Source: Latrodectus hesperus (lineage: Eukaryota > Arthropoda > Arachnida > Araneae > Theridiidae). From it: DNA of 64,000 bases. Under the pieces are notes generated by a model, which saw only the letters and a list, made by a program, of their open reading frames with translations, made no database searches and had not been told where the DNA came from. The stretch lies in the NCBI GenBank assembly GCA_037975125.1, contig CM075862.1, positions 44,940,777 to 45,004,776 of the forward strand, read 5' to 3'. Shown here piece after piece: positions 1 to 28,150 of this stretch; the stretch's first letter is position 1, and each line of letters opens with the position of its first letter. The translations under genes and the position numbers were made by a program.

Positions 1-314
1 CCTCATTAAAAATGTTTTCTTTTTTTATAACGGTTACTTTCTATAGCGGTTACTTTTTATAACGATTATTTAGTAACGCTTACTTTTTGTAATGGTTATT
101 TAGTAATTGCTTGTACCAATACTTGTAATCCTGTATCAATCAAGATCCTTCAATGATTTATTGCATTAATTAATCTCATGATCACTGTTTTTCATAATTT
201 TTTTTTTTTTTTACTTCCCTCGGTTACTACAAATGCAATCTCTTATTGCATGGATTGCAAACTAATAATATCGCATAAATAAATAAAAAATATTCCTTTT
301 TATTTCCATTTTAG
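1..314 (+). repeat. Intron sequence with short degenerate tandem repeat
   Basis: Positions 25-110 carry about five diverged copies of a 15-17 bp unit resembling TTATAACGGTTACTTT. The rest is AT-rich intron of the osp-like gene leading to the acceptor at 314. Confidence 0.6.
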
Positions 315-15441
<15,127 letters not shown>

Positions 15442-15559
15442 GTAAATTTAAAAATATTTTTTAAACATTCTTTTTTGAAACAGATTAAAGTGAATTGTAA
15501 AATTTAAATTTTATAAAATAGTGATGCTCATATATAAATTAAGTGGAACTTGATCTTTT

Positions 15560-15960
15560 CGTTTCTCAAGTTAAACCGCCAAATCATGTACGTGGCAGTC
15601 ATAAGTCGCCAAACTAAATGCAACTGTGTAAACTCCTCTTTCCCTATCTACTTGACGAATTACGTGATATCATTATATTTCTTTTTAAATTTAATTATAG
15701 GAAACATTTTAATGTTTTACAATTTACCAAGAGGAGGAACAATGCAATTTCGCTTAGGAGAAATATATATTCCTTATTAATTGGCAACAGGATGTGTGAA
15801 AATGAGCGCGAAATAAAATTATATGCAAATGAAGGAATGTGCAGATTTATCATAAGAAATAAACGAATAAAGTGTATTGGAAGTACGTCACGTTATTATA
15901 TAGAATCGTATCTTGCGGAATTCATGTGCTAGAAATTTTATGGAAAGAAAAAATAAATAA
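15560..15960 (+). pseudogene. Merlin (ISXO2-like) transposase C-terminal relic
   Basis: An open frame ending at 15931 contains NEGMCRFIIRNKRIKCIGST followed by SRYYIESYLAEFMC. This fits the C-terminal block of Merlin/ISXO2-like DDE transposases (EGxW...K...GTSR..xxSYLxEFxWR). The 5' part upstream to 15560 is less clear. The Trp normally following EFM is Cys-stop here, so it is broken. Confidence 0.5.
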
Positions 15961-16486
15961 ACCTTTTGATGCCATATTAAAAATAACCGCGGTGATATGG
16001 AAGCCATAAATTATTTGCGAGCAGTTTAAACTTGGCGATAATCTTAGCCTTTTTTTGATGATGGAAGCCATGAAAGTCAAGTAATGTCAAACAAGTTTTT
16101 AAATAATTTTGAATTTAATTAATGGTATAAAAGTATATTTATATCCTTTAATTATTTATATTGTATGGCTTTTCAAAGTTTAACCTACTATAAAAGCACA
16201 TCAAGATGCAATAATTTTCATAATTTTATACATAAAAAATATGTTTAATATTTCATTTTTGGGTAATTGTTTGCACTTACACAATTGGTTATAATGTTAA
16301 TGTTTGTGAGATTGACAATGTTATAAACTCAGCTAAACTTACTTAAATGAAACTTCGGTAGAGAAAACAGAAATTTGCCTACCTAGGTTCAATACATTAG
16401 ACATATTTGTGGTATTCACTGACGTTGCGTTTTTGAAGATTCAAAATAAACTTGAAAGTTTAATAATTGTTATTTGAGTAAATATA
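15961..16486. other. Spacer without recognised features
   Basis: AT-rich sequence between the Merlin relic and the mariner. I looked here for the missing terminal exons of the osp-like gene and saw none. Confidence 0.4.
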
Positions 16487-17774
16487 TTGGGTTAGCAACT
16501 AAGTAATTGCCGATTTTTTTAGAGAATCAAAAACAATTTTTTCATGGAACTAAATAACTTTATTCTGTAATGTATTGACCATTTTGATCAGTGACCTTTT
16601 GCCATCTTTCAGGCAGCATCATAATCCCACGTTCATAAAATTTCTGGTTTTTATTAGCAAAAAACTGAATCAGGTACGATTTGACATCATCATCATTATT
16701 GAAATTTTTACCATTCAAGGAGTTTTGTAAAGATCGAAACAAAAAGTAATCAGATGGTGCAAGGTCAGGACTATATGGTGGATGTGGTAAAACATCCCAA
16801 CCAAGCTCCAATAATTTTTGCCGAGTGACCAAAGATGCTGTGCTGGCCTTGCCTTGTCATGATGGAATACAACACCTTTTCGATTTGTCAATTCGGGCCG
16901 CTTTTCTTCAACTGCATTGTTTAATTTCGTTAGTTGTTCAATGTAGACATTAGAATTGATCGTTCGGTTGGGTGGTAAAAGTTCAAAGTAGACAATTCCT
17001 TTGTAATCCCACCAAACTGATAACAAAACCTTCTTTTGATGACTATCAGCTTTTGATGTTGTTTGAGTTGGTTCACCTGGCATGCTCCACGATCTTTTCC
17101 GCTTGATATTGTTCTAAACAACTCATTTTTCATCGCCAATTATCAGTCGTTTTAAAAATGGATCATTTTCATTACATTTCTTTAGCAAATCGCAGCTGTT
17201 AATGCGTAGCGTTAAATGCGTTTCTTTCAGTTCATGAGGAACCCATGTATCGAGTTTTTGAACATAGCCAAGTTGTTTTGAGTGATTTTCAATGCATGTA
17301 TGTGATACATGAAGCTTCTCTGCAATCTCACGTGTTGTACCGTGACGATCCGAATCGATTGTTGCTTTGATTAGGTCGTCATTAACTTCAACTGGACGAC
17401 CAGGGTGTTTTTCATCTTTGAGTGAAAAATCACCAGAGCGAAATTTGGCAAACCAATTTTGATACTACCATTCTTTTAAGGCTTTGTCACCATAAACAGC
17501 ACATAACTTTTTATGAGCTTGAGATGCGTTTTTCCCATTGTGGAAATAAAAAATTAAAATATGACGAAAATGTTCCTTTTGATTTTCCATTTTTCAAAGA
17601 GTGCCAAACGAAAACTACGCAACCGATCAAAAAAATTTTTTTACTGATTCACAGCTGAATTACCAACTATCAAATAACAAAATGTGTTTTACATATGTAC
17701 TATGTCTGCAAACCTAAAATTTCAACTGAATCCATCTATGAGTGAAATCTGCAATTACTTAGTTGCCAACCCAA
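16487..17774 (-). mobile_element. mariner element, near full length (1288 bp)
   Basis: Bounded by TA duplications (16485-16486 and 17775-17776) and inverted repeats of about 28 bp, TTGGGTTAGCAACTAAGTAA at the left and TTGGGTTGGCAACTAAGTAA read inward from the right. Length and TIR are typical of the mariner clade often annotated as SETMAR-like in arthropods. The single gene is on the minus strand (16560-17590). Confidence 0.95.
16560..17590 (-). pseudogene. mariner transposase, inactivated
   Basis: Starts ATG at 17588-17590 (MENQKEHFRHILIFYFHNGK) with the N-terminal HTH region and GRPVEV, GTTREIAEKLHVS. The catalytic core has IGDEK (first Asp), FHHDKARP (second Asp) and YSPDLAPSDYFLF (third Asp, DD34D spacing). 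Damage: a stop replacing the Trp of KEWYQNW at about codon 43, stops at the Trp/Tyr positions just after IGDEK, and a frameshift after ARP (frames 16715-17083 and 16560-16832 hold the two halves). It ends at the usual place, so it is a dead but recent copy of about 345 codons. Confidence 0.93.
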
Positions 17775-20277
17775 TACAATGATATAAGCAATTATCCTTA
17801 GGTTTTAAATTTAAACAAATATGAAATACCACTTACATTAAAATAGCAATGCTATGATAGAAGAAAGAAACCTCCTCTCAAAGCATGTATAGTGAATTTC
17901 CACCGTTCAAAAGCTTAGAGTGTTGTCCTAATCTCTCGCATTTGTCTTAGTTCAGATTTGCGCCCCCAGATAAAGAACACTGCATATTTATTGGAAAATG
18001 CATTTATAGTCTTGATTATCTATGTTACTTTTTTTAAATTCTGTACATTTGTCGGAAATTCATTTTACAGTTCATAAACAAGAAAGTTTATAAACGATTC
18101 GTTATGCTGCTAAAAGTATCTTGTAGTTTTCTTGGGCTTCTAATGGATCTCTACTACAAATGTGTTCTTACAAGTTATGCGCATATATTCTGATACTTTT
18201 TTTAAATATATTTTAATTTTCTTACTGTCACTGCTTTGCATTCAAATTTTATCGAATATAAACGTTAAAAATATTTTAAGATATAACAAAATTAAGTCAA
18301 TTTTTTGTTCATTTGCATCTCACTTTTTCTTATAAAGTCTCTAGCTATGTATGGTGTATGTAAAGTAGATCAATAATAGAATGTTTTCTGAATAGTGTTT
18401 AACATTTCCACTTACAAGTGGAAAGTTCTGATTTTCTACCCAAATACCTTTATTTTATTAACAATAATAATCGTTAATAAATATTGGTTTCAATAATTAT
18501 TATTGTCAACACTGCTTCAGTTTCTAAAGAAATCTCCAAAAACAATTTTATATGTAATATATCTTTTAATTAAAGCATTGAATTAGTGCAAAAAAAATAC
18601 TTTTAATATCTGCATTTTCATTTATCATAGTTTTAAAACATTCTTTTCATTTATTTTCTTAGCTCTGCAGCCTTTTAACTAGGAATAAAGACATGGGCTT
18701 GTGTAAAGCGAGCAGACACTTCTAGCCTTAATACTTAAGCTGAATATACAGAGTGAGTGTTTGCAAACAACATACGTTGTAATAACCAATTAAATAAGCA
18801 TTAATTATAAAAATAAACTGCACTGAGTAAAATGACAGTCATAACGTCTTGCATGTTAAAACACGTTGGCAAGTGACAATGGAAAGCGTCTGTAAATATC
18901 AAGTTTATTTTTTTCACTTTCCCATATATCAATGCAAGAATTGACCGTCAGTCTTACTCAATTTCAGGCTACTTCTGATGACCAGTCTGTACAAATAATA
19001 TGCGCATGAAGAAATATTTTTAAATTACAATTATAAAAATCATAATATTTAATAAATTAATAATTTTCATTTTGTAATAAAATTACTTATTTTAATTATT
19101 ACTTGCATAAAATTTTTCAAAAAATTTGTATACATAAACATTTAGTATAAATTAATTAAATTAAAAAATATAGAAAAATATTATAATATAATAATATTAA
19201 ATAAATTTGATAGAAGAAAATATAATTTTTTAATATTGAACTCTAAATTCACATACAGTTAAAATTTATATTTGTGTTTCTGAGAAAAATAAGCTCAAAT
19301 GGTTTCTTTTTATCTTAAATATTGCTAAATAATTACAATTATAATTTACTATAAAATAATTTCCACATTTACTTAACATAAAGCAAAATTTTGATGACAG
19401 TATAAATATAAAATTTTAGAAATTTTTAATAGAACAAACGAAAAAAATAAAGCAATTAGATCTAGAAATGTCTAGAAAATAATTAATTTTTAAGATATTT
19501 GAAAAATATATTTTATAAGAACAAATGAATCATATAAAAAAAGGAAAATAATTAAAGGAATAAAATTTTTATCCTACAGTATCTATTAAGATCAATTATT
19601 AAGTTAAAAACTAGTTTGTCTAAAAATTTTTTAAATTTTTGCAAATTATTCTAATGCATAATTTATAAAATTTTCAAATTTGTAATTGATAAATCAAAGT
19701 AGTTCATTTTTTCCATTATAATAACTTATTTAATTTCATTTATATGATTCACTAATTCATGATTGGTTTTTTGTATTTTGTATTTTCTAGATCACATACT
19801 ATCTTCCGCATCAGAGCCTATTTCAATAGATGCCTTCACATCTTTGTCATTTATTTATATCACAGATCCAATGATGAAATGTACAAAATAATATTTTATA
19901 TGAAAAATAAATTTTAGTCATATATTTCTTTTGTAAAAAAAAATGTATATGAAATATTGTGAAAATTTTATTATAAAATGCTGTTTTCTTAAATAAATTA
20001 AAGAAAGTTTATTTAGTAAAATGAATTGTTGTACTTTATTATTTGAATTGCTTCATTTCTTATTAATTTACTAAAAAAAACCCTGTTGGATATCTCGTCA
20101 TCATTTTGATTGGTGAAGCTTGATGTACTCTAAATAAAATAGATAGCTAAGAGCTTTCAGAGGTAAATTATCTTTACAGAATTTTCTTTATTTTGTGCAA
20201 CATTTAATTTAAGGATTAATTTTAGCAGCTATATAATCATATAAAAGTGAAATGATTTATAAATATATGAATATTTA
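17775..20277. other. AT-rich spacer without recognised features
   Basis: Very AT-rich, especially 19020-19760. I see no exon, SINE or transposase. A short open stretch after an acceptor-like ttttctag at 19790 was considered and rejected as a terminal osp exon. Confidence 0.4.
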
Positions 20278-20455
20278 TTGTTGTTACTTATGACACTTGG
20301 ACAAGCCAAGTTATATTTGCTGTTGGCTATGCGAATTTAAGTCAGTAGGGTGCGTCTATTGTTTAACTAGAGCACCACAAAAATGAAGGTATGACTTTGC
20401 TCTAAGATTCCTCCGATAGATGGCACCACCAAAGGATCCACTCTCACAATTTTGA
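20278..20455 (-). repeat. SINE, family S4, 3' fragment
   Basis: The reverse complement has GAGCAAAGTCATACCTTCA, TGGTGCTCTAG, and CTTGGCTTGTCCAAGTGTCA followed by AACAACAA, matching the 3' ends at 35250-35405 and 62370-62515. Confidence 0.75.
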
Positions 20456-20467
20456 TATTGATCTATT

Positions 20468-21480
<1,013 letters not shown>

Positions 21481-21619
21481 CATGTCAGTTTCTAATTGTA
21501 TGTTGTTGTTTCACTAGCATGCTTCTCTGTACCTATCCCTGAATTGGGCTCTACCAATTTCTAACTGTATATGCTCAATGCAATTATATTGCTATGTGTG
21601 TGGGATATATTCTTTGACT

Positions 21620-22260
21620 GTGAGCTACAACACTCCCTTTTACATAGACGGCCAAATTTCTGAAAAAGTATGTGAGTTCAAATACCTCGGAATAATTATT
21701 AATGATAAAAACAAGCTAAAATCACCAACAGAACTAAATTAGCTAATAAATGCTTTTTTGGGCTGAAAAAGCAACTAAGATCAAAACTTATCAGCAGAAA
21801 AACAAAACTGAAAATTTACAATACACTCATATTACCTGTGCTGCTATATAAAAACCTGGACATTAAATGTCAATATACAGCGAACCCTGGAAACCTTTGA
21901 AAGAAAGGTATTAAGAACTATCTATGGGCCAGTACAGGGACAGGGTTGCTTGCGAACCAAATATAATTTTGAAGTGTATAGGCAGTATAACAAGCCCCAG
22001 TTAATCTGAAGCAACAGGCTAAAATGGCTTGGCCATGTCTGGAGAAGCCGGGAAAACAACCCCACTAGATTATCAACGTTTAAGAACCCTGATGGATCCC
22101 GTGACCGAGGAAGACCACCAATAAGATAGCTTGTTGACACTGAAAATGACCTCAAGATACTGAAAGTTAGGAACTGGCAAAGTGTCTCTGGACAGACTGG
22201 GCTGGAAAAGGCATACTGTAGGGGCAGCTAAGACCTATAATAGTTTCTTACGCTATTAAA
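21620..22260 (+). pseudogene. Non-LTR retrotransposon reverse transcriptase, C-terminal relic
   Basis: Read across frames: SEKVCEFKYLGIIINDKNK, then TLETFERKVLRTIYGPVQGQ, then LKWLGHVWRSREN, PDGSRDRGRPP and LVDTENDL. These are the ordered motifs of the thumb and C-terminal region of RTE/craniofacial-type endonuclease-reverse transcriptases (FKYLG, YGSETWTL position, FERKILRxIYGP, RLKWAGHV, RGRPRxRW). Multiple stops and frameshifts; 5' truncated. Confidence 0.85.
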
Positions 22261-23224
22261 GAAAAAGAATATTTTAATTCAATATTGCTATCACGCGCGC
22301 AAAAAATGTATATCGAGTAAATATTTGTGTGAGTGTCTTATTTTTTCATTTATTTATTTTAGTGTGTTATAACCGTTTAATTTATGAAATTATTGTTTAA
22401 AAAACGATTATGTGAAAACGACGGTTTTCAGATCTGAGAAATAAGTCTGAAATCTAAGACTCGGCGAGATTGGCACTACTTTGGTGACTTTGCAACACTT
22501 TGGCAAAAAAAAAAATAGGTCATCATTTTTAAATTTTCGAGTAGATAGGATTAATGCAGCCAAGATACCATAGGTTTACAATAGGAATGTTCTAGAAAAC
22601 TCCAGAAAGTTATGTTCAAGGAATTTCAGAAGAGGTATCAATATACATACACATCAGACAAGCGATAAGCAGGTATAAGTCAGTCGAATGCAAGTGATAG
22701 ACGCTCCAGTCTCTGGCTAAGTCACTCTTTAGTTTCTATATTATAGAAATTATATAGTCTTTTCTGCCAGTGTAAAAGTTTCAAGCTGAAGTTTTTTGTA
22801 GTCACAGTTTGTGACAGAAAGAACTTCAAATGAATTGTTTGTTTAAAAGAAAACTAATATTTATTCCTGCATTATCATATGCAAATAATGCAAACATATA
22901 CCATTCCAAAATAAATTTCGGAAAATTAATAACTTAAGAAAATCTAGGGAACACATATGCATGTATGCAAAGAAAGGCCTGTGCATATTGATCATTTCTC
23001 GTAGACTCTTCTCGAGTCATTTGTTTGGTAAACGGTACTTACGTATTATCGCAACCATGCCAACCATCGGGATTACTTGCCAAATTGGCAACCCTAATGT
23101 CGCACGCATCTAAGGCGCTGAATTGGCAACCTTGTGCTTTTTTTTTCAAATTTCCCTGCTTGCCACCTTTCTCAGCCTAACTGAAAATGGCAAGGTAGAA
23201 TATTAAAATGCGAATCTGGGATTT
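22261..23224. other. Spacer, possibly LTR-like, not resolved
   Basis: Between the LINE relic and the Merlin relic. Parts of 22440-22760 (CTCCAGAAAG and TGGCGACTT-like words) recall the solo LTR at 39040-39634, but I could not align them. 23040-23180 repeats the word TTGGCAACC. No gene is seen. Confidence 0.3.
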
Positions 23225-23770
23225 TACCGAAAAGAGAGGCCGTTACACTTTTATGGAAATATAACATTTTACCAGACGTTAGGAAATCTACCACCTCTCA
23301 CCCGATAAGGCTTTATTTTGGAAAACAGATTATTTGGAAGTGCAACGTTGCAACCTGTAATCATACACGAGAATAAGAAAGAATAATAAGTGGAAAGCCG
23401 TATCCCATTATTATCAGCAGTAAGATTCATGTATTGCTGGTGCAAAGAATTAACAACAGTCAAATTTTGTGACGAAGAACTTAAGACTGATAAAACAGTC
23501 ATAGACTGGAATAATTATATGAGAGAGGTTTGCATTCACCATATGTAAAAGAAAATAAATCACTGGATTTAAATATTCAAGAGTAAAACACAAATATAAT
23601 TTTGTCGACCCCGAAACGGGTGCGCATACCCAAACAATCGAAGGAATGTGGAGTTCCGCGAAATGGAGAAATAAGAAATAAAGGGGTACAGCAAAACACC
23701 ATCTTGAGTGTTACTTGGCAGAATTCATATGGTGACAAGACCAAGAAAAGGATAAAAAAATTGTTTTGAT
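23225..23770 (+). pseudogene. Merlin (ISXO2-like) transposase relic
   Basis: Across frames: PIRLYFGKQIIWKCNVATCN (zinc-ribbon region), then FMYCWCKELTTVKFCDEEL, TVIDWNNYMREVC, then after a deletion VDPETGAHTQTIEG-type sequence (frame-broken at 23610-23650) and GMWSS, and LAEFIW-like sequence near 23720. These are ordered signatures of Merlin/ISXO2-like DDE transposases. The catalytic EIDE/SKFG block is missing, so it is a deleted copy. Confidence 0.75.
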
Positions 23771-23929
23771 TCTATTCTAAAAACCAATTTGCAATATTTT
23801 CCATCAAAACGTAATTGATATATCGTTAAATAAAGGTATAAGAGTTATAGAAATAAAAATTACACTTATTATTTTTCTTAGCCCCTAAGCCGGAAACTCC
23901 TATTAAGTTACTTGTGTAAGACTTAGCAT

Positions 23930-24570
23930 GTAGCCTTTGGAAGTGCTATCAAAGACATTTATCGGAAAAAGAGCACTTATTATGGACAGAAATTGAATAA
24001 AAAGCTCGAAATTTATCCCATTATTGACATTTAAGCTCAGTTCTTTAAAATTTGTGAGTCTGAGAAATTAAAGGGAAAAGAAATTCACACCTATTCAAGA
24101 ATAGCTTGCTGTATAAAGTATGCTTTTTATAATCATTCTCTATGATTATATTAGTAAAGGCTACCTATCAAGTTTTGCGCGTCTATTTTAATTATTTTTC
24201 CAGAGAGAGGAGCTTATGTATGAAACATATCAATATATTAGTATTGTGCGCAGGCATAAAGTGAAGAAACAAGAAAGCACAATTTTATCAAAAACGTATT
24301 CTTTATAATAAAATAAGTACTCGGAACAGCTTTAGATGCATATTTCATACTAAATTCTAATAAACTCAACTGAACTTTAACAGGGAAAGAACACTTAAAA
24401 AGACAGGTGTTTGCGAGAATTTCCCAGGTGTAATAATTTCTAATTCCGTACTGCTATATGAAACGGGAAAAGAAAAGCCCTTAATTCAGAATTTATGTCA
24501 GTGGCAAATATCATTTTTTCCAATTATTGTGTTTTTCACTGCATTAGTAAATTTTTGCAAATCATGCTTT
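23930..24570. repeat. Further diverged copies of the ~410-bp repeat, partly inverted
   Basis: 23944-24060 matches 20795-20920 (AGTGCTATCAAAGACATTTA, GGACAGAAATTGAAT). Reverse-orientation pieces (TATAATAAAATAAGTA with TTTCATACTAAAT) occur at 24300-24355, with another at 24690-24740. Confidence 0.45.
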
Positions 24571-25135
24571 ATGCATGCACTTGATTACGGTTTCGTCGAA
24601 GACGTTTTTATATGTGAAACATACAAATGAATACCTTAGCATTGATCATGCATAAGACGAAACAGACATGGACGCCCTTTACTCCAAATTTTTTACAATA
24701 AAATGAGTAATTACAGTGCATTTTATACTAAATCCACATTTACAGAGTTATAAGCAGTTCCTTCTATTTCACACGCGTTTAATTCCTTTGTCCCGTTCTT
24801 GGGTACACAAAGGATAAAATTAGAAAAATGTACCAATATGTATAGTATACACCAGCCAACTCCCCTGTACCTAACCCAAGAAGGGTTCTACCAGTTTAGA
24901 TGGGAGTTGCTAGGAAGAATAAAAGAAAGTGGCAACACCGGGGGCACCGTTCCCACAACAGTTCCAGATACATCTGTAGGGCACCCCTCTGCTGCCTCTG
25001 GCTGTCCCCAATTGACAAATTTATGGAACGTCAAAACAAAATACATTGCTATAAAACTTTGGCACAATGGAAATTACAAGATATACAATTTAACATCAGG
25101 GTATTCAATTTAGCTTAAGTAAACATGCAAGATAA
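24571..25135. other. Unresolved repeat-like sequence
   Basis: Open frames at 24799-25113 and 24900-25118 overlap here. The word CCTGTACCTAACCC..GAAGGG.TCTACCA at 24862-24895 resembles 21527-21560 (CTGTACCTATCCCTGAATTG), so this is probably part of a dispersed repeat. No protein family is recognised. Confidence 0.3.
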
Positions 25136-25790
25136 TAATAAGAAGTTAGTAAAGTTAGAAAAAGAAATAGGTTGTTAAATAGACTTGGTTAAGCAAGGTT
25201 GTTAGTTCTCCTTGTTATTCCCTAGGTTAGTTTAATATAAATATAAATAATATGGTTCTCTCTCGAGAAAGGCTAAGTTATACTTAACATTACACATTAC
25301 CTACATTTACTTACAACAAAAGCTACATACAGATTAAAATTATAGTTTACAATTCAACAAGAATAATGCAGATGGATTGGTCATTAGCTACAATAACTAC
25401 AGTATAAAAAGAAAAAAAGTGAACTTATGTACAAACTGCACAATAACAAAGTGTTAGTAAAATTAGAAAAATAAAGGTTGTTACATTGCACAGAGCTACA
25501 GGGCTTAAGTACTCTGTACTTCTTCATCATTGTCCAGGAGATCCAATTCTCATTGGTCCTCTGGAATAAACAGATCTCTGTGATTTATTAAAAAGTTCAT
25601 TAAGGCAATCACTTTGGTTCTTGAACGGGTATTGTTTATTATGCTTCTGGTCAATTCCCTTTTTAGATGGGCACTGGGCTTGGTGAAATGCCATGAGCTT
25701 GTGATTGGATAGTCAGTTATGTAATGAATCGGGTTCCCTATGTCCCCACAGGCACAGTAATCACTTGGGAGGACACTATCAGAATAATTG
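25136..25790 (-). pseudogene. LINE 3' end: decayed C-terminal coding region and 3' UTR
   Basis: The reverse complement of 25790-25480 reads DYCACGDIGNPIHYITDYPI, then SSWHFTKPSAHLKREL and VIALMNFLINHRDLFIPED. This is the Cys/His-containing C-terminal tail seen in spider jockey/I-like reverse transcriptases (CxCGxxGxPxHYxxxC...). 25136-25480 has no coding signal and fits a 3' UTR. Confidence 0.65.
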
Positions 25791-25839
25791 ATTTACTGGT
25801 GTTCTAATGTTATTTTTTATCACATCTCTATGCTGGTCA

Positions 25840-25873
25840 AACACAATAAAATGCATTTGCATTTTGTTGTGTT
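25840..25873. repeat. Inverted repeat 1 with 2-nt TT loop (16-bp arms)
   Basis: Left arm 25840-25855 (AACACAATAAAATGCA), loop TT, right arm 25858-25873; one mismatch in 16. Confidence 0.9.
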
Positions 25874-25875
25874 TT

Positions 25876-25937
25876 TACCGCTTCAACAGCAAAAGTATAA
25901 AATCATTTGATTTTATACTTTTGCTGTTGAAGTGGTA
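25876..25937. repeat. Inverted repeat 2 with 2-nt TT loop (30-bp arms)
   Basis: The inner 25 bp (25881-25905 and 25908-25932) are perfect. Including the outer five the arms are 30 bp with one G/T mismatch. It starts 3 bp after inverted repeat 1. Confidence 0.95.
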
Positions 25938-26265
25938 TTTAAATTTGTAAAATTGGTTTAAAAAAAGGGATATTAGATACCACTAGGACAAGGCCATTCC
26001 TGCATTATTACCCTAAATGTTGAATGAAATAATTCCTCGTTGAGTTCCTCTAATTCTTCTCAATCTGACACTTCTAAACAAAAAGCTGGAATTTGTTTTT
26101 GGGGGGTGGGTGCAGAGAAAGTTTTTGGGAAAAATAATTTAAAATACATTTCATCAAAGTTGTATCTATGCATGGAAGCCAAGTTCTTTCTCCGTTAATT
26201 TCAAAACATTTTGCGATTGGAAAAAAAGTCGACTACTGGATGCAAAATGATTAAAGTTAAGGACT

Positions 26266-26305
26266 ATTTACCAACAAGTTCCGATTTCGGAACTTGTTGG
26301 TAAAT
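26266..26305. repeat. Inverted repeat 3 with 2-nt TT loop (19-bp arms)
   Basis: Left arm 26266-26284 (ATTTACCAACAAGTTCCGA) and right arm 26287-26305 are exact reverse complements around TT. Confidence 0.95.
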
Positions 26306-26319
26306 TGCAAACGAAAAAG

Positions 26320-26880
26320 CATAGTTTGGACTGTTACACTAGACATATTTTGGTACAAAGATTTAAAAAAAACTCTTTAAATAACCTACATTCGCTGGTA
26401 GGAGATCACATTACTTATAAAATCGTTGTATGGTAGAGGTAATCTGCATAAGTGGATGCGTGAAGCCACCTATCGTTTGAAATAGAAATACAACTGCTTA
26501 TATGCAGTCAAACAAGATATTGGGCACTTATTCTGTATCTTACTTTGTAATCATTGATGATTCATTTCCTTTTGTGAATGATAAAGCAAGATTTATGCTG
26601 AATATCTTACTGAGAACACGCTCGAAGTTGAAACAATAGAACATATGGAATGAGCAGTTAGTTCACCAAACTTATATCCGATTGATCGTGTTTTATTTCA
26701 TGTGCTCCAACCACCTGTTGCTATGAGTCCAAGGCCTTTTGCATCTCCTCTAGAGCGTGTAGATTTCACATTTTCGGAAGCAGGACGCTATTCCAAAACC
26801 TTATTAACAACCTCATGGCAATCATATTGAAACAGGTGTGCAAAAGTCTTAGCTGTTAGAATGGTCCATACGGCATGGTA
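26320..26880 (+). pseudogene. Tc1-like transposase relic
   Basis: The last third is readable: AVSSPNLYPIDRVLFHVLQP matches the SPDLNPIEHxWDxL box with its catalytic Asp/Glu, followed by a helical segment, then NRCAKVLAVRMVHTA matching the C-terminal xRCxxxxxxRGGHTxY. Upstream is more decayed. Stops throughout. Confidence 0.65.
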
Positions 26881-27907
26881 AATGGACATTCTACGTCATT
26901 TTTAAACTATATTAGTTTTTATTATTCACATGTAACGAACTTATTGCCCTTAAGCATCTTTTTCATGTTCTTACTGTCGTTTCAAAGAATGAAAAATCCA
27001 TCCTTAGAAATATTTTGCGTTTTTTTTTTTCTATTTAACGTATTGTCACAAGCGTAATCTTATGTCAAATACATGCTTGTCACACAAAGCACTTTTCTCT
27101 TCTTTATTAGCTCATCTAATTTTATTGATTAATACATCTTCTGTTTAACTTAGATAATAAAGTTTGGTTTAAATTATTATTATAGATAATTTGTGAAATA
27201 TTTCTCTTTTTAAACCTGAATAGATTTTATAAATCATGAAAAACTGACACTAACGTTTGCTATTTCAACACATTTGATGAAAACATATTTGCTAAAACAT
27301 TTGATCAAAACGTACTTTTTAAATAATTATGCCAAATTATGCTGCAATTCTTATCCTTTTCTTTTAAAATCCCTCTACAGTCTTTTAAATTTATTATTGA
27401 GAGCTTTTATCATATAAATGCTTATAAATATTTATTTAACAAAACTTATTATATGTTATTTGAAATCTAGGGGATGATTTTAAAATTTATAATAAAATGC
27501 ATATCATAATTTAGACTTAAAGTTTTTGATATTTTCCACCACAGATAATGATTTAAGAGAGCTTTTTATGGTGAAAAATATTCTCTGTTATTTCCTAAAA
27601 ACAAGATTATTAAACATTAAATAAGATTACTTTAAAGAAGGCAAATGTTCACAACAAATTAAACAAGATTACTAAAAAGGCAAATGTTCTTGAAGTCACC
27701 CAAAGATTATTATATGCTTCATCTTCAAATATGAATAGTTTAGATGCTACAAAATTGAAGATATGTCCGATTCTTTAAGAGATTGAATACGTGTGTGTGT
27801 GTAAAGAGAGAAAAATAAATGTTTGCTTATTGATTTTGTTTCCTGGAAGAAAAAAAACACGATACAACAGAATAAAATAATTAGTTTTATTCCTTATTTT
27901 AATTTTG
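26881..27907. other. Spacer without recognised features
   Basis: AT-rich. A 25-30 bp direct duplication (AAACAAGATTACT...AAGGCAAATGTTC) occurs at 27610-27690. No gene is seen. Confidence 0.4.
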
Positions 27908-28150
27908 TCGTGTGTCAGCTAGGCTGGCAATATAGGGTGCGCTGCTCCACGTCTCCAATTGAACCATATTTTGGTGTGGTGTTCGACTTCCTCAGAACAC
28001 ACATGCCATAAGTACCCGTTATAGTTAGGACCATTCACAACCCATTCGCACATAGAAAGGATAGACAGAGAGAGAAAGTACATGCATGTTCGAACTGGGA
28101 TTCGAACCCAGGACCTCCCCATCCACAGTCAGGCACTCTGATTATCGATG
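27908..28150 (-). repeat. tRNA-derived SINE, family S1, copy 2
   Basis: The minus strand has a clear B box GGGTTCGAATCCCAG at about 28095-28110 and the same body as 671-920. Divergence of the two copies is roughly 20-25 percent by eye, so both are old insertions. Confidence 0.72.

Noticed and set aside
19790..19900. Possible terminal exon of the osp-like gene after ttttctag
   Set aside because: Neither phase gives the NQELN or AEIxRLR type sequence expected next, and stops appear quickly in the phase-0 frame.
24799..25118. Two overlapping open frames of 104 and 72 codons
   Set aside because: Shares words with a repeat at 21527; probably repeat-derived and without recognisable domain.
28095..28150. 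tRNA gene on the minus strand
   Set aside because: Only the B box is well preserved and the body repeats at 671-920; it is a SINE head.
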